A stretch of DNA of 64,000 nt from Actinomadura spongiicola (GTDB taxonomy: Bacteria > Actinomycetota > Actinomycetes > Streptosporangiales > Streptosporangiaceae): contig NZ_QVNQ01000010.1 in NCBI RefSeq assembly GCF_003432485.1, forward strand, positions 186,001 to 250,000. Direction: 5' to 3'. A program made the position numbers and the translations under genes. Below the pieces are notes generated by a model. The model was not told the DNA's origin and made no database searches. It worked only from the letters and a program-made list of their open reading frames with translations. Of this stretch, positions 42,601 to 51,601 are shown piece by piece. Every line of letters starts with the position of its first letter. Position 1 is the stretch's first letter.

Positions 42601-44831
42601 TGCGACAACGACGCTGGGGCACCTTAATGGCCGAGCACCGGCGACCGGTGATCGGTGTTTGGGTTGTGCTGCTGGTCGCGTGCGCGGTCAGCTTTCCGTT
42701 TCTTTTCAAGCAGCTGAAGGCGCCCAACTACGGTGTGGACGGCGCGCAGTCCACGCAGGCCTCGGAACTGGTGGATCGCTACTTCGTCGGTCAGGGCGAC
42801 GAGCAGGACGTCATCGTCTTCGACAGTAGGCAGGGGAAGATCAGCGACCCGGCGCAGAAGGCGACCGTGCAGAAGGTCGTGGCGCAGGCCCGCCAGGAGA
42901 CCGGTGTCGTCACCGTCATCAGCCCGTTCGACCCGCAGGCCAGGGGGCAGGTGTCCCCCGACGGGCGCGCCGCCCTGGCGGTCGTCGGGCTCGCGGGCGA
43001 CGCACGGCAGAGACCCAACCGGGCCGCCGACTTGCAGGACGCCATCGACAAGGTCGACGGGAACGGGGTGTCCGCCTATCTGACCGGCTACTCCCCGATC
43101 ACCAACGACCAGACGGTCGTGCAGAGCGCCGACTCCGAGCGCGCCGAGTCGGTCGGCATGCCGATCGCGTTCGTGGTGATGGTGCTCGCGTTCGGGGCGG
43201 TCGCCGCCGCGGCTCTGCCGTTGCTGCTGGCGGCGGCGGGGCTGATCCTCACGTTCGGCATCATGTACCTGCTGTCGTTCCAGTTCACCTTCGACATCTT
43301 CCTGCTCACGATCGTCACGATGATCGGCACGGGGATCGGCATCGACTACTCGATGTTCATCGTCAGCCGGTTCCGGGAGGAACTCGCCAAGCGCGGCGTC
43401 GTCCGGGGCGGGGAGCGGCGGCCCGACGCTGTCGCGGAGGCCGCCGGTGCCGCGATCGCGACGTCCGGGCGGACGATCCTGTTCTCCGGAGTCGTCGTCG
43501 CCATCTCGGTGTGCTCGCTGTTCATCATGGAGGCCCCGGTCTTCCGGGAGATTTCCACGGGTGTGCTGCTCTCGGTGATCTGCACCCTCGCCGCCGCGCT
43601 GACCCTGCTGCCCGCCGTCCTCGCGGCGCTCGGGCCGCGCGTCGACGCCTGGTCGCTGCCCGAGCGGTGGCGTCCGGCGGACGTCCGGCCCGGGGCCGAC
43701 ACCGGGCGCAGCCCGTGGGCCCGTTGGGCTCATCTGGTGATGCGGCGGCCCATCCTGTTCGGGGCGGTCTCCATCGCGATCCTGGTCGTCGCGGCGCTGC
43801 CTGTGACGAGTCTGAAGTACGGCATCGACCTCGGTACCGCGTCGCTGGAAGGCCGTCCGACCGCGAAGGCGCAGGCGGTCCTCGAACGCTCCTTCAGCCC
43901 CGGGGCGGTCTCACCGGTGCAGATCGTCGTGACCGGGCCGGACGGTGGGCCGCTCGACGCCGCCGGGCGGCAGGCCGCCGGGAAGGTGGCGACCCTCGTC
44001 GGCCAGGACCGCCGGGTCGCGAACGTCGAGGTCATGCCCGGCTCCGGGCGGATGCTGGTCAACGCCGTCCCCGCCGTGCCGATCGACTCCAGTGCCGCCG
44101 AAGACCTCGTCAGAGATATCAGGAGCGAGATCGCACCGCAGGCGGCGGGGCAGCAGGTGTTGGTGGGCGGTGCCACGGCCACGTTCGTTGACTTGTCCGA
44201 GGAGACGACGGACAAGCTCCCCTACGTCATGGCGCTGGTGCTCACCCTGTCCCTGCTGTTCCTGATCGTGGTGTTCCGCAGCATCGTGCTGCCCATCAAG
44301 GCGATCTTGATGAACCTGCTCGCCACGGGCGCGGCGGTGGGCCTCACGGTCGCGGTCTTCCAACACGGGTACGGCGAGGGGCTGCTGGGCTTCGAGAGCA
44401 CCGGGTTCTTGCAGGTGTACCTGCCGATCACCGTGTTCGTCCTGCTGTTCGGCCTGTCGATGGACTACGAGGTCTTCCTGATCCGGCGGATGCGGGAGGC
44501 GTGGGACGACGGGCACGACAACGCGACCGCCGTCGCGGTCGGGATCGAGCACACGGCCCGTCCCATCGCCGCCGCCGCAGCGATCATGGTGGCGGTGTTC
44601 GGCGGGTTCCTCACCGCCGGGACCCTGGAGTTGAAGGAGTTCGGCCTCGCCCTGTCCGTCGCCATCGCGTTGGACGCGACCCTCGTCCGGCTGGTGCTCG
44701 TCCCGGCCATGATGAAGCTCTTCGGTGACTGGAACTGGTGGCTGCCCCGCAGGCTCGGCGGGCGAGCACCCCAGCCCGGGGAGGCCCGCGCGGGCGGCCC
44801 TTCGCTCGCCGGCGGGCACGACAGCCCCTGA
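42597..44831 (+). CDS. MMPL/RND-family transporter
   Basis: 744 residues with the twofold RND plan. A first membrane helix (PVIGVWVVLLVACAVSFPFL) leads to an outer loop, then helices with the conserved MIGTGIGIDYSMFIVSRFRE. The second half has LLFGLSMDYEVFLIRRMREA and MVAVFGGFLTAGTLELKEFG. The paired D-Y motifs are the proton-relay sites of MMPL proteins. In mycobacteria and actinomycetes these export lipids, siderophores or drugs. It is coupled to the upstream TetR gene, and a 13-bp-stem hairpin follows the stop. Confidence 0.92.
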   Translation: MMRQRRWGTLMAEHRRPVIGVWVVLLVACAVSFPFLFKQLKAPNYGVDGAQSTQASELVDRYFVGQGDEQDVIVFDSRQGKISDPAQKATVQKVVAQARQETGVVTVISPFDPQARGQVSPDGRAALAVVGLAGDARQRPNRAADLQDAIDKVDGNGVSAYLTGYSPITNDQTVVQSADSERAESVGMPIAFVVMVLAFGAVAAAALPLLLAAAGLILTFGIMYLLSFQFTFDIFLLTIVTMIGTGIGIDYSMFIVSRFREELAKRGVVRGGERRPDAVAEAAGAAIATSGRTILFSGVVVAISVCSLFIMEAPVFREISTGVLLSVICTLAAALTLLPAVLAALGPRVDAWSLPERWRPADVRPGADTGRSPWARWAHLVMRRPILFGAVSIAILVVAALPVTSLKYGIDLGTASLEGRPTAKAQAVLERSFSPGAVSPVQIVVTGPDGGPLDAAGRQAAGKVATLVGQDRRVANVEVMPGSGRMLVNAVPAVPIDSSAAEDLVRDIRSEIAPQAAGQQVLVGGATATFVDLSEETTDKLPYVMALVLTLSLLFLIVVFRSIVLPIKAILMNLLATGAAVGLTVAVFQHGYGEGLLGFESTGFLQVYLPITVFVLLFGLSMDYEVFLIRRMREAWDDGHDNATAVAVGIEHTARPIAAAAAIMVAVFGGFLTAGTLELKEFGLALSVAIALDATLVRLVLVPAMMKLFGDWNWWLPRRLGGRAPQPGEARAGGPSLAGGHDSP

Positions 44832-44845
44832 GCCATTTTCCGCGA

Positions 44846-44879
44846 GGTGCGGGCGCCCAGCCCCCGGGGCGCCCGCACC
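44846..44879 (+). terminator. hairpin after the MMPL gene
   Basis: GGTGCGGGCGCCC at 44846-44858 pairs perfectly with 44867-44879 around an 8-nt loop, starting 15 bp after the MMPL stop codon and ending before the next TetR gene. Confidence 0.8.
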
Positions 44880-44902
44880 GTCCATCCCTCGGAAGGTGCT
44901 GG

Positions 44903-45490
44903 ATGCGTTCATCGGCCAGACAGGCACGAACGGTGATCTGTGACGAGGCGCTGCGGCTCTACGCCGCGAACGGCCCCGACAATGTCAGCCTCCGCCAGGT
45001 CGCGGCGGCGGCGGACGTCTCACCGAGCCTGGTCATCCATCATTTCGGCGGTAAGGCGGGGCTTCGCGAGGCCGTGAACGAGCGCACCACCGCCGCGTTA
45101 CAGCGGTTCGCGGAGAACGTCGCGCACCCGGGGCCGGACGAGGCGGCCGGCCCCGGCGACGACGACTTCCTGCCCCGGCTGCTGGTCGGGTTCCTCCCCG
45201 TGGACTCGCCGCTGACGGACTACCTGTGCAGGCAGCTGATGAGCGACGACCAGGGGGGCCATCGGACGTTCCGGCGCTGGCACGAGCTGAACCTCGCCCG
45301 GCTCGACGCCTCACTCTCCGAGAAGGACAGGACGCTCCGCGCGGCGTGGCTCACCGTCAACCAGTTGGGCGTCCTGTTGCTGCGGCACCATCTCCGCAGG
45401 CTCCTCGGCCGGGATCCGCTCGACCCCGAGAGCGCGGCGCGCTGGGCGGAGATGAGCGCCGACGCCTACCGGAGCGGGTCGGGGAACTGA
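44903..45490 (+). CDS. TetR-family regulator
   Basis: 195 residues. The HTH reads ARTVICDEALRLYAANGPDN then AADVSPSLVIHHFGGKAGLR. The C-terminal ligand domain is helical (RRWHELNLARLDASLSEKDR). The ATG at 44903 has GAAGG about 7 nt upstream; the open frame extends further back through the terminator but without a start site. It is convergent with the nitroreductase-like gene that ends the red cluster. It could act on the MMPL operon or the red cluster; nothing here decides. Confidence 0.82.
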   Translation: MRSSARQARTVICDEALRLYAANGPDNVSLRQVAAAADVSPSLVIHHFGGKAGLREAVNERTTAALQRFAENVAHPGPDEAAGPGDDDFLPRLLVGFLPVDSPLTDYLCRQLMSDDQGGHRTFRRWHELNLARLDASLSEKDRTLRAAWLTVNQLGVLLLRHHLRRLLGRDPLDPESAARWAEMSADAYRSGSGN

Positions 45491-45514
45491 TGGATTCGGC
45501 GACGGGCGGGCGCC

Positions 45515-46672
45515 TTACAGGGTTCGGAACGCGGCTGTGGCGGGGCGGCGTGGTGAAGCGGGGAACAGGGCGGACGGACGGCCGAGTCGCGCCACGAAGA
45601 ACACGCGTCCGGGTGTCGCGAACGTGCGTTGAAGGGCGCGGCGCACGTCCTCGTGCTGGATCACGATGCTGATCGGGTGGAGCACCAGGCCGGCACGGGT
45701 GACGTCCAGCCAGTAGTCGGCGAGGGCCGCGGCCGCCGACAGCGTCTCGGGCGGATCGGGGTCCTTGACCGGCAGGCTCATCAGGACGACGACCGGTGAC
45801 TGTTGGACGACCGCCGCGAGTTGACCGGCTAGGAAGCGCGGGTAGCCGACGCGGCTCAGCGCGGTCATCGCGGCCGGGGCCAGGGCGAGGCGTCTGAGCC
45901 ACCGGTCGTGCGGTGGGAGCGGGCCGAACAGGTGGTCGAGGGCGAAACCGTCGCCGCGCGCCGACGCCGCGTCGACGCTCCAGCGGATGTACGAGTGCGT
46001 CTCACGCCACGCGTCGTCGTGGGCGAAGTCCCGGCCGCCGTGGCGGGCGACGAAGCGGGCGAAACGGTGGCGGTCCGGCCAGGAGCACAGGTGCCGGACG
46101 ACGACCGGCAGCCTTCCCTCGTCCCGTTGCCGGGCGCGGCGGGCCAGGTCGGTGAGCAGTTCCCCGTCCACCGGGGTGGAGTCGAACGGGGCCCGGTTGG
46201 TGTGGCGGCGCCGTGCGAGGGCGCGGAGGTCGCCTAGTGTCTCGGACGGCTCGCCGCCCGGACGGAACTCGGCGACGCACAGCGGCTCCCAGGTGTCCGG
46301 GAGCCACACGTCGAAGAGGGCCGCCGCCTGGGGTGACGCCTCGGAACGGGCGAGCGTCCATCCTTGTGCGTCAAGGGCTCGTTGGAGGAGACGCCAGTAC
46401 AGGCCGCAGCTCAGTCCCATTTCGAGGGCGTGGGCGGGCAGGGCGCCGAGGCGACGTTCGCGGTCGATGGCGAGCACGAGGAACGCGCTCTTGGGCTCCG
46501 GTTCCGTCCGTGGCCCGCCGAGGACCGTTGCCGCCGCCCGGCGCGCCGGCCCGCTTTCCAGCAACGCGACGCACCAGGGCTGGCAGTTGTGGGACGACGG
46601 GCTGAGCACGGCGACGTCCAACGCGCCGTGCAGGACGTCGGAGAACGCCAGGGCCGTGGTGCGCGAGGTCAT
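45515..46672 (-). CDS. nitroreductase-family (Acg-like) flavoprotein, possible RedV
   Basis: 385 residues. It has an FMN-type nitroreductase plan: ALDVAVLSPSSHNCQPWCVA at the N-terminus, ALARRRHTNRAPFDSTPVDG in the middle and VVVLMSLPVKDPDPP with a C-terminal IVIQHEDVRRALQ. The ATG has GGAGGG upstream. It is the last gene of the prodiginine unit, 22 bp downstream of the 296-aa gene. Red clusters carry an oxidoreductase, RedV, of uncertain role, and this is the best candidate for it; the identity is inferred from context. Confidence 0.7.
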   Translation of the reverse strand: MTSRTTALAFSDVLHGALDVAVLSPSSHNCQPWCVALLESGPARRAAATVLGGPRTEPEPKSAFLVLAIDRERRLGALPAHALEMGLSCGLYWRLLQRALDAQGWTLARSEASPQAAALFDVWLPDTWEPLCVAEFRPGGEPSETLGDLRALARRRHTNRAPFDSTPVDGELLTDLARRARQRDEGRLPVVVRHLCSWPDRHRFARFVARHGGRDFAHDDAWRETHSYIRWSVDAASARGDGFALDHLFGPLPPHDRWLRRLALAPAAMTALSRVGYPRFLAGQLAAVVQQSPVVVLMSLPVKDPDPPETLSAAAALADYWLDVTRAGLVLHPISIVIQHEDVRRALQRTFATPGRVFFVARLGRPSALFPASPRRPATAAFRTL

Positions 46673-46694
46673 CGGTCCCTCCGAGTGACAGGGC

Positions 46695-47585
46695 TCAGCG
46701 GTCGATGTCGGGCGGGAGCAGGAACGGGTACGTCCGGCGCCGGATCCGGTTGTGCCAGAACCGGTCGGCCTTCCGCAGCCGCTGGATCAGCTCCCACATC
46801 CGCGCGTCCTCCCGGTAGTACGCGGCCACCTCCGCCTCGGTGAGGGGGGTGTCCAGGCGTTCGGCGGCCTGGTCGAGGAAGCCGGGGACCAGGTCGCCGA
46901 GGCCCTCCTTGTGCAGGTTGCCGAGGAAGTCCAGCACCACCCCGCGGGTCGAGTAGAACTTGTCGAAGATCGACTTGGACATGGTGACGCGGACGACGTC
47001 GCGCAGCGCCCACGGCAGCGAGGTGAAGAACAGCTTCACGTCCAGTAGTTCCCGGGCGCGGCCGTCCCGCATGAGTGGCGTGGTGACGTCGAGGTACACC
47101 AGGTCGCCGCCGACGTCGGTCCAGTTGGACGCCTGCGCGTCCAATCCGAGGTCGGGCGCGACGGCACGGTCGACCGTGTCGAGGAACCTCTTGAAGAAGC
47201 CGCGCGCCCACTCCTCGCCCTCGGTGTGCAGCAGTTTCGAGCACAGGCGTTCACCTGGCAGTTCTTGCTGCACGCAGTAGGCCACGACGCGGCCCGAGGG
47301 CCGCGTGTGGTGCCATAACCTCGTGTCGGCCACCGTCAGGCCACGTTCGCCGAGCCGGGCCAGGTAGGCGTCCAGCAGCGCGCGGTACCGGTCGAACCTC
47401 GCCCGGGTCGGGAAGACCGGCAGGCGTTTGCAGGCGAACGACCCCGCGTCGGTGTGGAGCCGGAGGACGAGCGTGACCTCCCCGTAGCCGAGGACGTCGA
47501 GGGCGGAGTCGTCGGTGGTGGCCAGCGCCCGCTGGACCTCGCACTCCAGCCGTCTCAGCTCCCCGTCCGGAACGGCGAACGACAT
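46695..47585 (-). CDS. uncharacterised 296-aa protein of the prodiginine cluster
   Basis: 296 residues, soluble. The N-terminal half looks like a kinase-type small lobe: LGYGEVTLVLRLHTDAGSFA then CKRLPVFPTRARFDRYRALL. An ASNWTDVGGDLVYLDVTTPL segment follows that recalls the catalytic N and D of phosphotransferases. The second half is helical and basic (MWELIQRLRKADRFWHNRIR). No catalytic HxD is seen, so kinase activity is doubtful. It lies between redR and the nitroreductase gene, where the S. coelicolor cluster also has uncharacterised genes, as I recall. Its ATG starts 10 bp after the small membrane gene. Confidence 0.6.
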   Translation of the reverse strand: MSFAVPDGELRRLECEVQRALATTDDSALDVLGYGEVTLVLRLHTDAGSFACKRLPVFPTRARFDRYRALLDAYLARLGERGLTVADTRLWHHTRPSGRVVAYCVQQELPGERLCSKLLHTEGEEWARGFFKRFLDTVDRAVAPDLGLDAQASNWTDVGGDLVYLDVTTPLMRDGRARELLDVKLFFTSLPWALRDVVRVTMSKSIFDKFYSTRGVVLDFLGNLHKEGLGDLVPGFLDQAAERLDTPLTEAEVAAYYREDARMWELIQRLRKADRFWHNRIRRRTYPFLLPPDIDR

Positions 47586-47594
47586 GGCGCGGCC

Positions 47595-47705
47595 TCAGGC
47601 TTCCCCGGCGGAACCGTCGTCGGCGCCGCGTCCCGCCTTCAGGCGGACGACCAGGGCGACCACGGTCAAGAGGGCGACGATGCCGAAGACACGGCGAAGG
47701 CTCAT
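47595..47705 (-). CDS. 36-aa single-span membrane protein in the red cluster
   Basis: 36 residues: a basic start (SLRRVF), one membrane helix GIVALLTVVALVV, then a basic and polar tail (RLKAGRGADDGS). The start overlaps the redR stop (ATGA), and AGGGAG lies 6 nt upstream, so it has its own strong ribosome site. The next gene begins 10 bp after its stop. The spacing and SD argue for a real gene rather than chance. It might anchor a cluster enzyme at the membrane; no family is recognised. Confidence 0.65.
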   Translation of the reverse strand: MSLRRVFGIVALLTVVALVVRLKAGRGADDGSAGEA

Positions 47706-48994
47706 GCTGTTCTCCCTTGTGCGAGCGGTTGAATCTGGCTGCGGTGCCGGTCGGCACCGGTGAAGACGAGGACGGCGTTCTGCCCGCCGAACCCGAACGA
47801 GTGGCTGACCGCGACGTCGATGTCGCGTTTGCGGGGTTCACCGGCCACGACGTCGATGTCGATGCCCGGGCCGGGCAGTTCGTGGTTGGCGGTCGGCGGC
47901 ACGAGGGCGTTCTCGATCGAGAGGACGGTGAGTGCCGCTTCGATCGCGCCCGCGGCGCCGAGTGTGTGCCCGAGGACGCCCTTGGCGGACGTCACGGCGG
48001 GTTTCCCGCCGAAGAGCCGGTCGATGACACCGGCCTCCGCCGAGTCGTTGAGCGGTGTGGAGGTGCCGTGCGCGTTGACATGGTCGACGTCGCCGGGTGT
48101 CGCTCCGGCCTCGGCGAGGGCGGCCAGCACCGCGCGTTCGACGTGGGTGCCCTCGGGGTCGGGCGCGGTCATGTGGTGCGCGTCGGCGGAGGCCCCGTAC
48201 CCGGCGAGGCGGGCGCGGATCCGCGCGCCCCGGGCCCGCGCGTCGGCCGCGCGTTCCAGGACGAGGATGCCGCTGCCCTCGCCGATGACGAAGCCGTCCC
48301 GGTCGGCGTCGAACGGGCGGGACGCCGCGGCGGGGTCGGCGACCCTGCGGGACAGGGCGCCCATCTGTGTGAACCCGGTGACCAGCAGCGGGTTGACCGG
48401 GGCCTCGGTGCCGCCGGCGAGGACGACGTCGCAGTCGCCGCGCTCCAGCAGGCGCATCGCGACGCCGATCGCGGTGGCGCCGGACGCGCACGCGGTCGCG
48501 GTGACGAAGTTCGGGCCGGTCGCGCCGAACTCCATGGCGAGGTGACCGGCGACCATGTTCGGCGCGATCAGCGGGATCAGCAGCGCCGACACCGCCTGCG
48601 GGCCCTGGTTCAGCAGCCGTTCGTGCTGCCGGGTCGACGAATGGTAGCCGCCGGCGCCGTTGCCGACGACGATCGCGACCCGCGCGCCGTCCCAGGTGGA
48701 CGGGTCGAGCCCGGCGTCCGCGACCGCCTCCCGGGCGGCGGGGAACGCGAGCTGGGCGTGCCGGTCGTGGGTGAGGGAGCTGCGGCGGCCGACATGCTCG
48801 GCGGGCGAGAAGCCGGGCACGACGCAGGAGAAGTCGACGGGCAGGTCCGCCAGCTCGGGGTTGGTGGCCGCGGCCGAGCGGGCCGCGCACACGCCGTCCC
48901 AGGTCTCGGACGTTCCGATGCCCGCGGCGGTGACCAGGCCGATTCCGGTGACGGCGATGTCGGCGCGAGCGGCGGCGGTCTGCGGGCCCCTCAT
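47702..48994 (-). CDS. redR: RedR: beta-ketoacyl-ACP synthase II (FabF-like)
   Basis: 430 residues with the full KAS II triad: Cys169 in VTATACASGATAIG, His in HVNAHGTSTPLND and His in GVLGHTLGAAGAI. It elongates the acyl chain that becomes the alkyl group of the 2-alkylpyrrole, working with RedP and an ACP. The ATG at 48994 has AGGAGG upstream and overlaps the redP stop. In S. coelicolor an ACP gene (redQ) separates redR and redP; here none lies between them, so the ACP must be encoded elsewhere. Confidence 0.85.
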   Translation of the reverse strand: MRGPQTAAARADIAVTGIGLVTAAGIGTSETWDGVCAARSAAATNPELADLPVDFSCVVPGFSPAEHVGRRSSLTHDRHAQLAFPAAREAVADAGLDPSTWDGARVAIVVGNGAGGYHSSTRQHERLLNQGPQAVSALLIPLIAPNMVAGHLAMEFGATGPNFVTATACASGATAIGVAMRLLERGDCDVVLAGGTEAPVNPLLVTGFTQMGALSRRVADPAAASRPFDADRDGFVIGEGSGILVLERAADARARGARIRARLAGYGASADAHHMTAPDPEGTHVERAVLAALAEAGATPGDVDHVNAHGTSTPLNDSAEAGVIDRLFGGKPAVTSAKGVLGHTLGAAGAIEAALTVLSIENALVPPTANHELPGPGIDIDVVAGEPRKRDIDVAVSHSFGFGGQNAVLVFTGADRHRSQIQPLAQGRTA

Positions 48995-50022
48995 TCCGTT
49001 CCTCCTGTTCGGGTGTCGTCGGTTGTGGGGCCGTCGAGCCGCGGCCATTGGAGGGTGACCGACCCCCATGTGAGCCCGCCACCGAACGCGGTCAGCAGCA
49101 CGCGGTCGCCGGGGCGGAGCGTCCCGGCCGTGTGGGCCTGGTCGAGCACGAGGGGGATCGACGCGGCGGCGGTGTTGCCCACCTCGGCGATGTTGCTCAG
49201 CGCCCGTTCCCGGGGCAGGCCGAGCTCGTCGGCGAGATGGTCGATGATCCGTTGGTTGGCCTGGTGGCAGACCAGGTGGTCAAGGTCCTCCGGCCGCCAA
49301 CCGGCCCGGTTCAGTGCCGTCTCTGATGATTGGGCCATCTGCTGGACGGCGCGCCAGAACACCGACTTCCCGGCCATGGTGAAGTACTGGTCGCGCGGGT
49401 CGGGTTCGGCGCCGGACAGCCGCTGCCGTGAGCCGCCCGCGCGGACGGTGATGAGGTCGGCGCCGCCGCCGTCGCTGCCGAGGTCGAACGGCCCGAGAGC
49501 GCCGGGCTCGCCGGGGTCGCCGGAGCGCAGCACCACCGCGCCCGCGCCGTCCCCGAAGATGACCGAGGTGGTCCGGTCGTCCGGGTCGAGGATGGCGGAG
49601 AACGCGTCGGCGCCGATCACGAGTACCCGGCTCGCGATGCCGGCGCTGATCAGCCCGGCGCCGGCGGCGAGCCCGTAGACGAAGCCGCTGCACACCGCCG
49701 CGACGTCGAACGCCGCCGCGGACCACAGCCCGAGCCGGGTGGCGACGTCGGGCGCCGTCGCCGGGCACGGACGGTCCGGGGTGGTGGTCGCGAGGACCAC
49801 CGCGTCGGCCGGGCCGCCGCCCGCGGACTTCAGCGCGCGGGCGCCGGCCTCGACCGCGAGGTCGGAGACGGCCATGCCCGGGGACGCGAAGTGCCGGCGG
49901 CGCACCCCGGTGCGGGTGCGGATCCACTCGTCGGAGCTGTCGAGCCGCTCCGCGAGCTCGTCGTTCCCCACCGCCCGCGGTGGAAGCCAGCCGCCGACCC
50001 CTGTCACGATCGCGGTCCCCAT
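48991..50022 (-). CDS. redP: RedP: beta-ketoacyl-ACP synthase III (FabH-like)
   Basis: 343 residues. The triad is visible: Cys111 in FDVAAVCSGFVYG, His in HLVCHQANQRIIDHL and Asn in EVGNTAAASIPLVL. It should start the acyl chain by joining an acyl-CoA primer with malonyl-ACP; primer choice helps set the prodiginine alkyl chain. The ATG at 50022 has GGAGGTG upstream, which rules out the longer in-frame start at 50130. It overlaps redR by ATGA and follows the SARP gene by about 130 bp. Confidence 0.85.
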   Translation of the reverse strand: MGTAIVTGVGGWLPPRAVGNDELAERLDSSDEWIRTRTGVRRRHFASPGMAVSDLAVEAGARALKSAGGGPADAVVLATTTPDRPCPATAPDVATRLGLWSAAAFDVAAVCSGFVYGLAAGAGLISAGIASRVLVIGADAFSAILDPDDRTTSVIFGDGAGAVVLRSGDPGEPGALGPFDLGSDGGGADLITVRAGGSRQRLSGAEPDPRDQYFTMAGKSVFWRAVQQMAQSSETALNRAGWRPEDLDHLVCHQANQRIIDHLADELGLPRERALSNIAEVGNTAAASIPLVLDQAHTAGTLRPGDRVLLTAFGGGLTWGSVTLQWPRLDGPTTDDTRTGGTE

Positions 50023-50152
50023 CGGGACACCTCCTGCCGGATCGCCGGGCTGTCTGGACGGTTCCCACCCTGCTGGCCGCCGCTGACCGTGCCGCTGACG
50101 GGCCGCTGACGAGCGACTGACGCGTTCCAACGACGGGTGGGAACGTCGCGGA

Positions 50153-51025
50153 TCAGCCCGCCGCGGCCGTCTCCCGGCGGAACCTCAGCACCGCGTCCGA
50201 CGACTCCAGCGTCGGATGCTGGCCGAGGATGCGCCCGTACATGCGCCGCAGGGACCTGCCGGGCTGGACGCCGAGTTCCTCGTCCAGCCTCATCCGCGTC
50301 CGGTGGAACAGGTGCATGGCCTCCGACTGCCGGCCCCCTCGGTAGAGCGCGAGCATCAGCAGCTCGCACAGCGACTCCCGGGTGGGGTGGGACGCCACGA
50401 GCCGCTGCATCTCGGCGATGGCCTGCCGTTCCTCGCCGAGCAGCAGGTGGGCGCTCACCAGGTCCTCCCAGGCGGCGAGCCGCCGCTCCTCCAGGAGCGC
50501 CGCGGCGCCCCGGCACCGCCGACCGGCCCGGGTGTGCAGCAGCGCCGGGCCGCTCCACAGCGCGAGGGCGGCCTGTAACAGTTCACACGCCTGTTCCGGG
50601 TCGCCGGCGAGCTGCGCGCCCGCCCGCGCGGTGAGGTCGAGGAAACGGTTGCCGTCCACGAAAGCGCGGGGGATGTCCAGGACGTAGCCGTTGTAGACGG
50701 CGCGCAGCGGCAGTTCGGCGCCGGCGTCCGTCGCGCAGCGGCCGAGGACTCTTCTGATCCGGGTCGCGTGCGCCTGGAGGGCGTTGCGGGGATTCCGGAG
50801 AATCTCCCCCGGCCATAGTTCTTCGGTGAGTTCGTCGTGGGAGACCGTCCGTCCGGCCTCCAGGGCGAGTGTGGCGAGCATGGCGCGCACCTTGCCGGCC
50901 CGCAGTTCGGTGCGCCTTCCCTGGGCGACGACGCAGACCGTGCCGAGCAGATCGACGCCCATACCGTTACCCCGGATCGAACCGGTCCCCAGATCCGATT
51001 TCTTTCCCCATGAATCAACAGCCAT
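50153..51025 (-). CDS. redD: SARP-family activator, probable RedD
   Basis: 290 residues from the ATG at 51025, chosen for GAGGG 6 nt upstream; the ATG at 50962 would also work. An OmpR-like DNA-binding domain (TELRAGKVRAMLATLALEAG, AHATRIRRVLGR) is followed by a BTAD domain (DLTARAGAQLAGDPEQACEL to RRMYGRILGQHP). SARPs activate secondary-metabolite operons by binding direct repeats near promoters. Its place inside a red-type cluster matches RedD, the pathway activator of S. coelicolor. A 13-bp palindrome lies about 105 bp upstream. Confidence 0.8.
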   Translation of the reverse strand: MAVDSWGKKSDLGTGSIRGNGMGVDLLGTVCVVAQGRRTELRAGKVRAMLATLALEAGRTVSHDELTEELWPGEILRNPRNALQAHATRIRRVLGRCATDAGAELPLRAVYNGYVLDIPRAFVDGNRFLDLTARAGAQLAGDPEQACELLQAALALWSGPALLHTRAGRRCRGAAALLEERRLAAWEDLVSAHLLLGEERQAIAEMQRLVASHPTRESLCELLMLALYRGGRQSEAMHLFHRTRMRLDEELGVQPGRSLRRMYGRILGQHPTLESSDAVLRFRRETAAAG

Positions 51026-51131
51026 TATGACCCTCTGCGTCAGACGAAAACGCATTCTTGGCATGACGGTGTGCGGGGAGTGATCATTTATCACCCCGTC
51101 ACCCAGAAACTCCCCGTAAAGACCGAACAAC

Positions 51132-51144
51132 TGTTCAGTGAACA
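51132..51144 (-). promoter_or_regulatory. palindrome upstream of the SARP gene
   Basis: TGTTCAGTGAACA is a perfect palindrome with a central G, flanked on both sides by GAACAA-like repeats. It lies in the 251-bp gap between redD and redY, which also contains a CGGGG...CCCCG-type hairpin near 51074-51098. It may be a site for a cluster-level regulator of redD. Confidence 0.45.
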
Positions 51145-51276
51145 AGTCTTACAGAGCAGCGTCCATTCCGCTATCCACCAGTGGGCCATTCTGGTCTCAA
51201 CGCCGCCGACGCCGGAGCGGCCGGACTCGTCCTTTCGTTGAGCGAGTCCAGCCGCCGTCTCAACGCCGGGAGGGGG

Positions 51277-51588
51277 TCAGCTCCGCGCGTACCCGGGGTC
51301 GAGTCGCTCGCCGGAGGTCTCGTCGATCACCTCGGCCATCTTCGAGAAGTCGGCGACGAGCCGTTGGAACGCCTCCGTGCGCATGTCCCGTTCGAAGTCG
51401 GGGACGCTGCTCACCCGGATCACCTCGGCGTAGCGTCCCGGCTCGTCGCCGGACACGCGCAGCACGTCGAAGCCCAGCACGCTCGGCAGTTCGGGGCAGG
51501 ACGCGTAGTCGACGTTCCGTACCCACGCCTCGAACTCGGCGGGATCGGTGCCCGGATACAAGCAGATGGCGTGCACGATGATCTCCAC
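51277..51588 (-). CDS. redY: RedY-like (HapK-family) protein
   Basis: 103 residues with a ferredoxin-like alpha+beta plan: a start HAICLYPGTDPAEFEAWVRN, then YASCPELPSVLGFDVLRVSG and YAEVIRVSSVPDFERDMRTE. This matches the REDY-like protein HapK family found in prodiginine clusters (RedY, HapK); its role is unresolved, and a binding or cyclase-like role has been considered. The GTG at 51588 has GAGAGGAC about 8 nt upstream. It lies 13 bp after redW in the same operon. Confidence 0.8.
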   Translation of the reverse strand: MEIIVHAICLYPGTDPAEFEAWVRNVDYASCPELPSVLGFDVLRVSGDEPGRYAEVIRVSSVPDFERDMRTEAFQRLVADFSKMAEVIDETSGERLDPGYARS

Positions 51589-51601
51589 GGTGGCCGTCCT
51601 C

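Noticed and set aside
47717..49678. Long plus-strand frame opposite redR and redP
   Set aside because: It is an antisense shadow of two intact ketosynthase genes with SDs.
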